Assembly (NCBI GenBank): GCA_965227945.1
Contig: CBDDGQ010000006.1
Location: 1,240,001-1,304,000, forward strand
DNA: 64,000 nt
Direction: 5' to 3'
Source: Azorhizobium sp965227945
GTDB lineage: Bacteria > Pseudomonadota > Alphaproteobacteria > Rhizobiales > Xanthobacteraceae
How positions within the stretch are numbered: the stretch's first letter is position 1; each line of letters begins with the position of its first letter. Made by a program: the position numbers and the translations under genes. Shown piece by piece: positions 29,215 through 38,044 of this stretch. The notes beneath the pieces were generated by a model that was not told the DNA's origin, made no database searches, and worked only from the letters and a program-made list of their open reading frames with translations.

Positions 29215-30027
29215 CTACAGTGTGTTCATCTGTAAGGCGCCGAAGCTCCCCCTCTGCGCAACCGACCGGGTGAAGCAGCAGGGCCGCGCGGAATGCTTCG
29301 ATCGAGGCGATCGGAAGGCCGACATCTTCGAGAGCCCAACCAAAAATAGCGAGCCATCGGGTGAAATGGGGATGATGCGCGAGAACCGGGCGCTAGACCA
29401 TGCTTCCCAGATGAACGCCATGGAGGCGCCGTGCTTGGTCCAACTGAAAATAACATGGACTGCGTGCGGGCTGACGGCAAGCGCGCTACAATCAAGCGCC
29501 CATTGGTATCGCGCCTCATCAACTTCCAAGCGACCGCCCTGACAGCCAGTGACTGCCACCATAAAGCAGAACTCCGAAGGGCCCCGAACGGGCCGTGAGC
29601 CTTGGCCTCCGCCCGCAGCGGCCTCCTGCGCCAGAGCCGGGATTATCAGCCGGCCGCGCTCCTCCGGCGCGAGCCCGAAACCTTCGATTTTCACATGAAG
29701 GTCGGTGTCGCCGGGCGCGAGACAGGCGGCGCGCAGCAGGGGCGTGTTCGCTTCTGCAGGACGATCAACCGGGTGCAGAAATGAGCTGAATTGACGCGGG
29801 GCGTCCGCCTCAGCAGGGCAGGCAATCGCGGCCTGCTTGTAGGCCTGAGAGGTCGTCGGTAGATCACCGAACTCCCTGAGGCGGTGCGCCATTTGGACGC
29901 GATCATTAACGTTCGCGCACCCTTCCGCAATGAGCGTATAACCGAGGGCGATCGCGTCGATCAAATCGGCGTTGCGAACGGTGAGGCACGCCCGCGCCGG
30001 TAACCCTGCAATCATCCAATTGTACAT
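29215..30027 (-). pseudogene. TPR-like protein, probably frameshifted near 29390
   Basis: From the ATG at 30027 (GAGGTC 8 bases upstream) the frame gives a helical, TPR-like N-terminus (SQAYKQAAIACPAEADAPRQ, LLRAACLAPGDTDLHVKIEG) and a middle part with WEVDE/YQWALD-like sequence. After about 29395 this frame loses coding character (SPRSKHSARPCC). The frame of the next gene is open from 29392 and reads FGWALEDVGLPIASIEAFRA, again TPR-like, straight into that gene's ATG. A one-base deletion around 29385-29395 would restore a single protein of about 570 residues. Alternatively it is two genes with a poor junction. Confidence 0.5.
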
Positions 30028-30219
30028 CGCTTGACCTCATACAACCATCCGCCGCCACAGGGCCGTTGCCACACTGCAACTTTTTGATATAACGCGGTGC
30101 TTCATTCAAGCCTGTATCTCCTGGGTGGAGGGCTGAGACCGATGTCCATTCGGACGATTTAAAGAATTTATTTTCCCGTCAGATCCACGCTGGATTAAGG
30201 CAAAAGAAGGCCTGCTGTT

Positions 30220-32205
30220 TTGGATACGCTCGTCCGTGAGATCGTCAATCAGGTAAAGCATTCCCGGCAGACGTTTTGGGCTGGTTGCATGCCTCCGCAC
30301 TTTGGCATGATTACGTCCACCGCTATCTACGAGCCTGCGGCCGACTTCCGAGAACCGTCCGATCGGCATCAGGCGTTCGATACGGTCTTCCTCGTCGAGC
30401 GGGATCTCGGTTCGATAAAGCAGTGGCCACTCGTGCTCGACGAAGCACTGCGACTGCTTGCACCTGGCGGCATGATGGTCTTGCGCCTGAGGCAGAGCGG
30501 CCTTCTAAGCATCTTCGAGCTCGCGTGCTTTGTTGAGAGGTGGACAGGCGGCCACATAGAGACAGTGCGTCAGACCCTTGCCGGCCCGGACGTGACGTTG
30601 GCCTTTCGCCTGACTAACCCCGACGTTCGCGAGGTCGGGCTGGACAGCTTCGCGTTTTGCCTCGTGACCGATGGGCGCAAGCCTGACGCTGTGAGAGCTT
30701 TTGTCCAGAGCGTGCTTGCGCTGGAGGATGTCGGCACAACGATGCGCGAGATCCTAATCTGCGGCCCCGGCAGTGTCGTTCTCGATCTGGGTGACTTGGG
30801 CAACGAGATCCGACTGGTGCCTCAGCCCGAGATGTTCACCTCGCAGGGCTGGATCACGCGAAAGAAAAACCTGATCGTGCAGCAAACGGATGCCGAAAAT
30901 ATCCTGCTGGCACATGACCGCTATACGCTAGCACCCGGATTTCTTAAGGCGATGCGACGGTACGGTGGCGATTTTGACGTAATCGTGCCCCGGCAGGAAA
31001 CGAAGGAAGGCCACCGTATCCCTGATTGGGTGATGCTCACTGATTGGTTGAACTGGAGCACGCCCGGCTGGATGGAGTATGGCGACTATCACCCGCATCT
31101 CTATGTCAACGGCGGCGTGACGATTGCCAAGGCCGCGCTTCTGAAGCGCACGGGCTGGAGCGAATTGTTGTTCTGGGGTCAGGGCGAAGATGTTGAGCTT
31201 ACCCGGCGGTTGCAAACTGTCGGCGTAACGCCTCGGCTTGCACGTGACGTCCGTCTGATCACCGATGCGATGCGACCGGGCTTCATCGAGGGGTTTGAAC
31301 GTCTTCCGTGGTGCGAAGATGTCTATCCTAGCACCAAGCGGCCGGACTGGCTGCCGGATGCCAATTTCCGAATTCCAACCTACCGTTTGCGCAATACAGT
31401 AACGCTGAAGGGGCCAGCGGCACGTGTAGATGCTTATCGTCAGGGCATTGTCCTTCCTATGGCTTGGCAGGAAAGAGACGATGGAATGCACTGGGAAGGC
31501 GACCGCGACCCCGAGCTGAGTCTGCAGCTAAGTGACGCAGACACCGATCTTGTACTGTCGCTCGACATTTCGCCACGTTTTTCGAGGCTGTGGGTAAACA
31601 CAGTTGCAATTACGGTCGATCCTGCGTGCGAGGCGAGCGGTCCGCTGGAGTTCAATGTACCAACGTCTGCGCTACCAGGCAGCCGTATCCTCCATCTACG
31701 CCTTGAGCGGGATAATCCGGCATCCGTTTGTCTGACTATGCTCCGTCTCGAATCACGTGTGTCGCGCGCGAACGTCGCCCTCGACCATCCGCAGTTGATC
31801 AACCAGGCCAATGCCGCTGAGTATCTGAGAAGCGGCTGGCATCTTGCGGAGGTTTGGGGAGTCTGGGGCAGTGCAACTACGTCCATTGCGCATATCCGCC
31901 CGCCTGCGTATGACGGATCCACCATATGGCTGGTAATTCGGGTGCAGGCCTTCATGCCACCAGGGGTATCTCAGCGGATTTGCGGTGTCGCTGTCGGCGG
32001 CGTCCCAATTGGGTCAATGATTTTTGAACCCGGCGATGACGTCTCGCGGGAGGTTTCATTTCTCGTCCCTCAAGAGTTAATGAGAGATCAAATGGAGATC
32101 AGCTTTCATATGTCTCGACTTTATTCTCCATCAGAAACGCTGGGTGGTGTAGATCACCGCAAACTCGGCATCGGTTTAATTTCGATAATGCTGGCGCGCC
32201 CGTGA
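30220..32205 (+). CDS. Multidomain GT2-like glycosyltransferase with beta-sandwich tail
   Basis: A 661-residue protein. Residues 1-160 resemble the late half of a methyltransferase (WPLVLDEALRLLAPGGMMVL) without a SAM-binding loop. Residues about 190-390 look like a GT-A (family 2) catalytic region: AHDRYTLAPGFL, then VNGGVTIAKAALLKRTGW and WGQGEDVELTRRLQ. The rest is two beta-sandwich modules; the last one (SGWHLAEVWGVWG ... GGVDHRKLGIGL) is a pattern I recognise from other alphaproteobacterial polysaccharide proteins. It starts with TTG at 30220, with AGAAGG upstream and an in-frame stop at 30196, so no other start exists nearby. It is divergent from the TPR-like gene and overlaps the next gene by 4 bp. 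Confidence 0.68.
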   Translation: MDTLVREIVNQVKHSRQTFWAGCMPPHFGMITSTAIYEPAADFREPSDRHQAFDTVFLVERDLGSIKQWPLVLDEALRLLAPGGMMVLRLRQSGLLSIFELACFVERWTGGHIETVRQTLAGPDVTLAFRLTNPDVREVGLDSFAFCLVTDGRKPDAVRAFVQSVLALEDVGTTMREILICGPGSVVLDLGDLGNEIRLVPQPEMFTSQGWITRKKNLIVQQTDAENILLAHDRYTLAPGFLKAMRRYGGDFDVIVPRQETKEGHRIPDWVMLTDWLNWSTPGWMEYGDYHPHLYVNGGVTIAKAALLKRTGWSELLFWGQGEDVELTRRLQTVGVTPRLARDVRLITDAMRPGFIEGFERLPWCEDVYPSTKRPDWLPDANFRIPTYRLRNTVTLKGPAARVDAYRQGIVLPMAWQERDDGMHWEGDRDPELSLQLSDADTDLVLSLDISPRFSRLWVNTVAITVDPACEASGPLEFNVPTSALPGSRILHLRLERDNPASVCLTMLRLESRVSRANVALDHPQLINQANAAEYLRSGWHLAEVWGVWGSATTSIAHIRPPAYDGSTIWLVIRVQAFMPPGVSQRICGVAVGGVPIGSMIFEPGDDVSREVSFLVPQELMRDQMEISFHMSRLYSPSETLGGVDHRKLGIGLISIMLARP

Positions 32206-33398
32206 GCGCCCCGGTCAAGGGGCACGCGCTCCTAATCGTAGAGCATGATTTTTTGAGCAATCATGTCGGGGTGCGCCGCGTTATCCTCTATTATTGGCGA
32301 CAGCTTCTTGACGCGGGCTATGTTGTTTCACTTGCCACCCCGCGCAATAATGCGCTGTTCTTGGCAGAACCAATCTCGCTAGACGCCATTGATAATGCAA
32401 ATCGCGATCAATCATCTGGTGACACTCCTTGCTGGAGTACGAATGATCCTGTTTACCAGGCAGCGATTCCCCACAAGCGCAAAACGGAAACGCTCCTTCG
32501 CTGGAAGGGGACAAAAATACTCTTAGATGATTACGACGTATCAATCATAACTGCGCCTTGGATATGTGCCAATGGCCTACCCGAAGGACGATATACTGCC
32601 GGTATCGTATATGACTTGGTGCCCAATTTTATCGCATGCGGCGCTCTGAGCTTCGGCTTCCCTGTCGACATTTACGAATTTGCCTGGCAACATGATGTTG
32701 GAAATCATTTTTTCCTGAAGAATGTTGACTATATATGCTGTATTAGTGAAAGCACGAAGCGCGATTTTATCGATTTCTACTCACTTAAGGATGACCCGCG
32801 GGTCGTAGCTGTGGTGCCCTTCAAGGTTGACACCGCAGCGCGTATCAAAGCCCATATACGCAGCGAGCGTCCCAGTTTTTTACTTGTCAATGCACTTGAT
32901 CCGAGAAAAAACATTTCTCAAATGGGTAAGGCATTGAAGCTTGCTTCAACCAAGAAAGCGTTTGATGTGGTCATCGTCGGCCGCGAACGCATGCCGCTTG
33001 GCGATGCCCTGTCCATATTGCACACATTGGTGGCAGATGGACTTAAAGTAGAGTGGTATTCTACTGCTTCCGACCATCTGCTTCACCATTTGTATGCTGA
33101 AGCAAGTGTCATGTTGTTCCCTTCTTTCTACGAGGGACTTGGCTTGCCAATACTGGAGGCGCAGTCGCATGGCGTGCCCGCAGTGTCGTCGAACACATCA
33201 TCGTGCGTCGAGATCAATATGAATGCAGGACTATGCGTTGATCCCAATAGCATTGAGGACATTGCTGAAGCCCTCATTAACGTGCATGCGCGACCACAAG
33301 ACTACCTTCGTGGAGTTGTGCTACGCGATACGTTGATGGCCCGATTAAATGGGGTGAATGTTCTGCCATTTCTTGGCGCAAAGCGACCCTCATCATGA
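32202..33398 (+). CDS. Glycosyltransferase, GT4 family
   Basis: This 398-residue GT-B protein has LLIVEHDFLSNHVGVRRVI at the start, CCISESTKRDFIDFY in the middle, LLVNALDPRKNISQM at the donor-domain entrance and YEGLGLPILEA (E-x7-E). It starts with GTG overlapping the previous stop by 4 bp (GTGA), so the chimera and this enzyme are co-translated. GC content is low for the window, with many AT-ending codons, which suggests transfer. The IS debris begins about 155 bp downstream. Confidence 0.8.
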   Translation: MSAPVKGHALLIVEHDFLSNHVGVRRVILYYWRQLLDAGYVVSLATPRNNALFLAEPISLDAIDNANRDQSSGDTPCWSTNDPVYQAAIPHKRKTETLLRWKGTKILLDDYDVSIITAPWICANGLPEGRYTAGIVYDLVPNFIACGALSFGFPVDIYEFAWQHDVGNHFFLKNVDYICCISESTKRDFIDFYSLKDDPRVVAVVPFKVDTAARIKAHIRSERPSFLLVNALDPRKNISQMGKALKLASTKKAFDVVIVGRERMPLGDALSILHTLVADGLKVEWYSTASDHLLHHLYAEASVMLFPSFYEGLGLPILEAQSHGVPAVSSNTSSCVEINMNAGLCVDPNSIEDIAEALINVHARPQDYLRGVVLRDTLMARLNGVNVLPFLGAKRPSS

Positions 33399-33553
33399 GG
33401 CTCCGCCTTGTGCCGCACTGCTGGCCCGGTCAAACTCCTCTATCGTGATCTTATCGGATTTGTAAGAGGCGTCCCTTCTAAAGATGATTAGGTGTTCAAT
33501 GCTGTGTGCGTGGGGCGTTCTGCTGAGGTATCACTATTTTTGTCCGCGCGCAG

Positions 33554-33649
33554 TGGCGTTAGCCCCATGTTTCCTCCGGTTGAGGAGAGCGAGTCCGCAG
33601 GTTGCTCTGTGGCCGCAGGGGACCACGGTTTCCAATGCGATTGTTGCGG
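33554..33649. repeat. Partial copy of an IS3-family element end
   Basis: This 96-bp stretch (TGGCGTTAGCCCC ...) is strongly similar to the first 96 bp of the complete IS element that follows directly at 33650, including the terminal repeat and the end of the transposase gene. Differences and small indels are spread through it. It is a remnant of a related, older element; the rest of that element is not present beyond the right end of the intact copy. Confidence 0.75.
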
Positions 33650-33708
33650 TGACGTGAGCCCCATTTCTCCTCCGGTTGAGGAGAGAGTCCGCAGGTTGAT
33701 TTGTGGCC

Positions 33709-34548
33709 TCAGGCGGCCACGGTTTCCAGTGCGATTGTTGCGGCAAACTCGGCGGGGGATCGATGGCCCAGCGCCGAGTGAGGTCGGTTGAGGTTATAGT
33801 CCTCCTTCCATGAGCTGATGGTGGCGCGGGCCTGCGCCAGGTTCGAGAACAGGGTCTCATTCAGGCACTCGTCCCGGAAGCGGCCATTGAAGCTTTCGAC
33901 AAAGCCGTTCTGCATGGGCTTACCCGGGGCGATATAGTGCCATTCGATGCCCGTCTGTTGGCACCATTTGAGCACCGCCATCGAGGTCAGCTCGGTGCCG
34001 TTGTCCGAGACGATGGCCGAGGGCTTTCCCCGGATGGCCATGAGCGTATCGAGCTCGCGCGTCACTCGAAGGCCGGACAGAGAGGTGTCGGCGACCAGCG
34101 CCAGGCACTCCCGGCTGAAGTCGTCGACAACGGCCAGCACCCGGAAGCGGCGGCCATCCGTGAAGGCATCCGACACGAAGTCGAGGCTCCAGCGGACATT
34201 GATCCGATCCGGTACCAGCATGGGCCGCCGTGTGCCGAGCGCCCGCTTGCGGCCCCCACGCCGGCGCACCTGGAGCTTCTCCTCCCGGTAGAGCCGGCGC
34301 AGCTTCTTGTGGTTCATGACGATGCCCTGGCGCCTCAGCATGACATGGATCCGCCGGTAGCCGAACCGGCGGCGCTCGCCGGCCACGGCCTTCATGGCCT
34401 CGCGCAAGCCTGCATCGTCGGGACGGACGCTCCGATAGCGCATACTGGCGCGATCGACGCTCAGGGCCTTGCACGCCCGACGCTGGCTCACCCCGTGCTC
34501 GGCACAGGCGTGGGCCACGGCTTTACGCCTCGCATCGGGCGTCACCAT
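33709..34548 (-). CDS. IS3-family transposase OrfB (DDE integrase core)
   Basis: A 279-residue protein. An HTH_21-like segment (FGYRRIHVMLRRQG) precedes the rve integrase core with catalytic residues in WSLDFVSDAF (Asp), IVSDNGTEL (Asp) and NGFVESFNGR (Glu), and the usual end YNLNRPHSALGHRSPAEF. No frameshift or stop. It overlaps orfA by 7 bp, and the overlap contains AAAAAAATGG, a typical -1 frameshift slippery site that would make the OrfAB fusion. Confidence 0.9.
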   Translation of the reverse strand: MVTPDARRKAVAHACAEHGVSQRRACKALSVDRASMRYRSVRPDDAGLREAMKAVAGERRRFGYRRIHVMLRRQGIVMNHKKLRRLYREEKLQVRRRGGRKRALGTRRPMLVPDRINVRWSLDFVSDAFTDGRRFRVLAVVDDFSRECLALVADTSLSGLRVTRELDTLMAIRGKPSAIVSDNGTELTSMAVLKWCQQTGIEWHYIAPGKPMQNGFVESFNGRFRDECLNETLFSNLAQARATISSWKEDYNLNRPHSALGHRSPAEFAATIALETVAA

Positions 34549-34808
34549 TTTTTTGCGGCGACATCCTTCAGGATGGCGTTGTCCAGCATCTGCTCGGCGA
34601 GCAGCTTCTTCAGGCGGGCGTTCTCATCCTCAAGCGCCTTCAGCCGGCGGGCATCGGACACGTCCATGCCGCCATACCTCGCCTTGAACTTGTAGAAGGT
34701 GGCCGAGGAGATGCCGTGCTTGCGGCAAACGTCAGCGGTCTTCGCGCCCGCCTCCTGATCCTTCAGCATCCCGATGATCTGTTCCTCTGTGAACCGTGAG
34801 GCTCGCAT
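34542..34808 (-). CDS. IS3-family transposase OrfA
   Basis: An 88-residue DNA-binding protein. It has an HTH motif (RFTEEQIIGMLKDQEAG ... CRKHGISSATFYKFKARYGG) followed by a leucine zipper (LKALEDENARLKKLLAEQ), the usual IS407-group OrfA. The end, KKW, falls in the seven-A slippery run shared with orfB. Confidence 0.9.
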   Translation of the reverse strand: MRASRFTEEQIIGMLKDQEAGAKTADVCRKHGISSATFYKFKARYGGMDVSDARRLKALEDENARLKKLLAEQMLDNAILKDVAAKKW

Positions 34809-35010
34809 CGTCCGTCTCCATGATCGACGGACTCTACCTAAATCTGGAGGAGGATCAGGGGCTCACGTCATGAAGAGGGGGGTCAGTGGGATCCAACAGT
34901 AGTAAATGCCACACTAGTGCGAGCCGACGAGTCGCTCAAAAGCTGACCGCTGAGCTACAGGTCTTCAGACAATGAAACGCCAGAATGGGCACCCCATCCG
35001 ACCAGCATGA

Positions 35011-35337
35011 CTACGGACCGACCAGCACCTTATCGTTCCGTACGCTTGGCGTCTTGATCACCACAGTCACGACATCCGTAATCGCCTCGAACGCGGTCGC
35101 TTCACCCGGGTTTATCATAAGGATATCGCCTTCCTTCCACTCGCGGTCAAACATAATAGCCCGACCTGAGATTATCGCAGTTATCTCCACCGCAACGGGA
35201 TGGAAATGCGATGCCTCCTTTGCCCCCGCTGGGTAACGCTGAATAGCGACTTCGAAATCAGTAGTTCTAGCGATCGCCGGCGAAAAATCCCCGATAAACC
35301 AGCCTCGCACCATCGCATCAAGAAGAGCATGTTTCAT
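35011..35337 (-). CDS. Small cupin-fold protein
   Basis: A 108-residue single-domain cupin. The metal-binding pattern is visible as ASHFHPVAVEITAIISG with the second cupin block DILMINPGEATAFEAI, although the second histidine is replaced, so metal binding may be altered. Such small cupins in sugar clusters are often epimerases, isomerases or small-molecule binders. The gene overlaps the upstream nucleotidyltransferase gene by 20 bp and is the last of a five-gene minus-strand cassette. Confidence 0.65.
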   Translation of the reverse strand: MKHALLDAMVRGWFIGDFSPAIARTTDFEVAIQRYPAGAKEASHFHPVAVEITAIISGRAIMFDREWKEGDILMINPGEATAFEAITDVVTVVIKTPSVRNDKVLVGP

Positions 35338-36064
35338 TTACGATCCGCTCCAATGCCTGGCCAAACGTCTCGACATGCTGTTGTGATTTGATTGGATGAT
35401 ATTGATCCAAAGTTATTGTTTCAGTGACAATTTTTTTGTGATCCAAAATCATTTCATTGAGCGCCGGCGCTATGAAAAACACCTCATTTACGGACGCATC
35501 CTTAACTATCATGGCCTTAACCGCTGAAAAGAAATCGCTGGCGCGGGCGAACCAGAAAAGTCCCGCCGTGGCGTTCCGACTGATCGGGCGCTTTTCGGCA
35601 GCCTCGATCACATCACCTGCCTCATTGCACCGAACATAGGAATAGCGGGGATGGAGCGATGCGAACGTGATCACACCCGCATCGGCCCCCCGCGAGCGGA
35701 AACTTTGCACCACCTTCAGCATGTCGACATCGATTACATCGGTCGCGCTAATTATGACGAGTTCCGCGTCCTGATTTATCGCCTCAATTGCGAGCAGGGC
35801 GCTGCAGGCGGCCCCCTGAGTCTCGCGCACGATTTCGACAATCGCACTATCTTTAGCCATCAGATTCACGATCTCATCCAAATGGAATGCTTGGATATCG
35901 TCGCGCCTAAATACAAAAACAAAGTTGTTCGGTTGAAGCTCGGCAAAGCGCCGCACCTGCCGCTCCAGAATTGTCACGCCGCCCAGTTCAGCTAGCCAGA
36001 GTGGATAGGCCTTTCGGTCTCCCGACGAATGGTCATCGCCGGCGGCAAGGATCAAAATATTCAC
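35318..36064 (-). CDS. Nucleotidyltransferase-like protein (second in cassette)
   Basis: A 248-residue GT-A-fold protein of the sugar-nucleotidyltransferase family. It opens NILILAAGDDHSSGDRKAYPL, where the usual GxGTRL/F loop is changed to GDDHSSGD; ETQGAACSALLA and DVIDVDML follow, where the metal-binding DAD/NSD is also altered. These changes suggest that it may bind a sugar phosphate without activating it, or use an unusual substrate. It overlaps the HAD gene by 4 bp (ATGA) and is clearly related to the nucleotidyltransferase at 37304-38044. Confidence 0.65.
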   Translation of the reverse strand: MNILILAAGDDHSSGDRKAYPLWLAELGGVTILERQVRRFAELQPNNFVFVFRRDDIQAFHLDEIVNLMAKDSAIVEIVRETQGAACSALLAIEAINQDAELVIISATDVIDVDMLKVVQSFRSRGADAGVITFASLHPRYSYVRCNEAGDVIEAAEKRPISRNATAGLFWFARASDFFSAVKAMIVKDASVNEVFFIAPALNEMILDHKKIVTETITLDQYHPIKSQQHVETFGQALERIVNETCSS

Positions 36065-36696
36065 TCGCCCACTCTCCTATACTCAATCTCTGAAATCCGC
36101 GCCAGGATTGCCGGATAATTTACATCCTCTACCTCTCGAATGATCATAACATGCGCCCCAGAAGCACGTGCGGCGCGAATACCATGATCGTTATCTTCCA
36201 AGATCAACGTCTCTGCCGGAGACACACCGAGCATATCCATCGCCCGACTATATATCTCAGGATGCGGCTTGGAATGCTCGACATCCTCATTGGAGAGCAT
36301 TACATCAAGATGTTGGCTCAACTGCGACTTAGCCATCATCGCAGTAACGCTGGCCCGCACGGAGTTGGAGGCCACAGCGAGCTTGAAACCATCCAGCTTC
36401 AGGCGGGCAAGGGCATATTCGTGGACAAACCGTGGCTTGCACCGGCTGTAAACGATTTCCATCGTATAAAGCTGCTTAATCTCGTTGATGAACGCGTGCA
36501 GGCCTACAGGAAGTCCATGGGTGGCGCTAAGCATCTCCAGCTTGCGCCGCGTAGGTAGGCCATCGAACGTCGTCAAATGGTCGGCGCGGCTGATCTCCAT
36601 GCCAAACAGGCGCAACGCTCTGTTTAAAGCGTCATAATGCCATTCCTTGGCATCGATCAATACGCCGTCCATATCAAATATGATCGCCTTAATCAC
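36061..36696 (-). CDS. HAD-superfamily phosphatase/phosphomutase-like
   Basis: This 211-residue HAD subfamily IA protein has motif I FDMDGVLID (nucleophile Asp8, Asp10), motif II AVASNS, motif III Lys in SKPHPE and motif IV LILEDNDHG, all intact, with a helical cap after motif I. The GTG start at 36696 overlaps the preceding stop by 4 bp (GTGA); an ATG 42 bp upstream is possible but would overlap more. It probably removes or moves a phosphate on a small sugar or polyol made by this cassette. Beta-phosphoglucomutase or polyol phosphatase activity are candidates. Confidence 0.72.
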   Translation of the reverse strand: MIKAIIFDMDGVLIDAKEWHYDALNRALRLFGMEISRADHLTTFDGLPTRRKLEMLSATHGLPVGLHAFINEIKQLYTMEIVYSRCKPRFVHEYALARLKLDGFKLAVASNSVRASVTAMMAKSQLSQHLDVMLSNEDVEHSKPHPEIYSRAMDMLGVSPAETLILEDNDHGIRAARASGAHVMIIREVEDVNYPAILARISEIEYRRVGE

Positions 36697-37307
36697 GATG
36701 CGAATCTTTCTCGCGCCAAGTGTGGAACATCGGTGCAAAGCATAAGTTCGTCATGCCCCGAACAATGATCCAGCATATCCCACAAGCGATCTGGATTGCG
36801 CCCATGCAGCTCAGAAGACACGATACATACTTTCTTACCATTGTTCAGATGATCTAGAATCAGAGTTTCATTATACCACTCCTCCTTAAACGCGTCAAGC
36901 CAAACGCCGCAGGCTAGGTCGTACAAGATTGGCTGCGGCTCCACGTCACTTTGCCGTGTCATGAATGGCAAACCGGCCCTTGCATAACGCACAGTTTCCG
37001 GGGCCGACATATCAAAGGCGAACCAGGGGATATCGTGATTGCGGAATAGCAAAGTCAGCATATCTCCAATCCCGTCTGCCTTTACGTTGACTGCCAACGG
37101 CAGTCCCGTGCCACTGAAGAGAGCGGCGATATCTTCCGCAAGCAGAGCATTCGGGCTCGGCGGATCGTGCGAGATAACAAGTTGGCCGGCGAGGTCGCGA
37201 AAATCTGTCTCGGTTCCGAACCCTTCTGCGATCGTGTGCTGGAAGGCAGCTACACTGTTCTTTTCTTCTTGGGTTGTCCAATAACCACGATGGCTGAGAA
37301 TAATCAT
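36693..37307 (-). CDS. Glycerophosphodiester phosphodiesterase-like protein
   Basis: A 204-residue TIM-barrel protein of the GDPD/PI-PLC-like group. Catalytic elements are LSHRGYW at the N-terminus, FGTETDFRD (acidic metal ligands) and VISHDPP (second histidine). It is shorter than typical GDPD enzymes (about 240-250 residues), and the C-terminal half is diverged. It is coupled on both sides by 4-bp overlaps. Together with two nucleotidyltransferase-type proteins and a HAD phosphatase, this suggests handling of a phosphodiester or a nucleotide-activated glycerol-like group. Confidence 0.7.
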   Translation of the reverse strand: MIILSHRGYWTTQEEKNSVAAFQHTIAEGFGTETDFRDLAGQLVISHDPPSPNALLAEDIAALFSGTGLPLAVNVKADGIGDMLTLLFRNHDIPWFAFDMSAPETVRYARAGLPFMTRQSDVEPQPILYDLACGVWLDAFKEEWYNETLILDHLNNGKKVCIVSSELHGRNPDRLWDMLDHCSGHDELMLCTDVPHLARERFAS

Positions 37308-38044
37308 CGCGTCACCTCCAGAGATATTGGCAACGATTTGAACAATTCAAGGTCGGCGGGCGTACCTAAGCCGTATACCTTGCTTTCTATATCGCCGACA
37401 TTATAAACGGTGACCTCCCCCCCTTGAGCGATCATCTGATTATAAACGGGGGCCACGTAAAACTCGTTGTTCACTCTTTCATTTCGTGCAATCATTTCGG
37501 TTGCCGCCGACACGAAATCAGCACCTCGACGAAAATTATAGATCCCTACCGTGGCTTCGTTAGAGATGACTTCCTTTTCCACTACCCGCTCAACACGACC
37601 CTGGCTGTCAATTCCGACAAATGACCACTTGGGATCATCTGCATTCATTGTCATTATAAGACCGTCGGCTGTTTTCATGGCTGCGAGATAATCGTCGATT
37701 AATATATCGACGTATTGGTCGCTGTTTGCGATCATTAGAGGATTATCGCCTAGGAGCCCGCTAGCCGCTAGCACGGTGCAAGCGGCGCCTTCGGTGACGC
37801 CCTGGACCGTTACGATTTCGCATCCTGGAGCCCATTCAGCAAAGCGAGCCGCAAGACCATATTCGGCAACATGGAGAGCTTGGCAGACGAAGATGAAGCG
37901 ATGCGGGCGGGACGGGCGCAAGTTTTCAATAACAAGCCGGATCATCGGCATGCCATGAATTGGGATTAGGGGCTTTGGGTCGATGTAGCCCTCGTTCGCG
38001 AAACGGCTGCCCCGCCCCGCCATCGGCACAACGATATCTAGCAT
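37304..38044 (-). CDS. Sugar nucleotidyltransferase (first in cassette)
   Basis: A 246-residue GT-A-fold enzyme with DIVVPMAGRGSRFANEGY (nucleotide loop), PKPLIPIHGMPMI, TEGAACTVLAA and ANSDQYVDI (metal site), all conserved, so it should transfer a nucleotide to a sugar or polyol phosphate. I chose the ATG at 38044 because GAGGA lies just upstream and the protein begins directly with the conserved strand; an upstream in-frame start would add 58 unrelated residues. It is the first gene of a five-gene cassette joined by 4-bp overlaps, and the 189-bp AT-rich region before it should hold the promoter. Confidence 0.78.
   Translation of the reverse strand: MLDIVVPMAGRGSRFANEGYIDPKPLIPIHGMPMIRLVIENLRPSRPHRFIFVCQALHVAEYGLAARFAEWAPGCEIVTVQGVTEGAACTVLAASGLLGDNPLMIANSDQYVDILIDDYLAAMKTADGLIMTMNADDPKWSFVGIDSQGRVERVVEKEVISNEATVGIYNFRRGADFVSAATEMIARNERVNNEFYVAPVYNQMIAQGGEVTVYNVGDIESKVYGLGTPADLELFKSLPISLEVTR

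Larger units (their letters stand above)
33650..34870 (-). mobile_element. Complete IS3-family insertion sequence (IS407-like)
   Basis: A 1221-bp element bounded by a perfect 13-bp inverted repeat, TGACGTGAGCCCC at 33650-33662 and its complement at 34858-34870, with looser matching further in (CTCCTCC). It carries overlapping orfA and orfB read leftwards, both intact, with a run of seven A at the junction. It looks able to transpose. No clear short target duplication is seen, perhaps because the left end abuts an older IS remnant. Confidence 0.88.

Noticed and set aside
33554..33750. CRISPR-like or tandem repeat array
   Set aside because: There are only two copies, each about 96 bp, and both are explained as IS ends.
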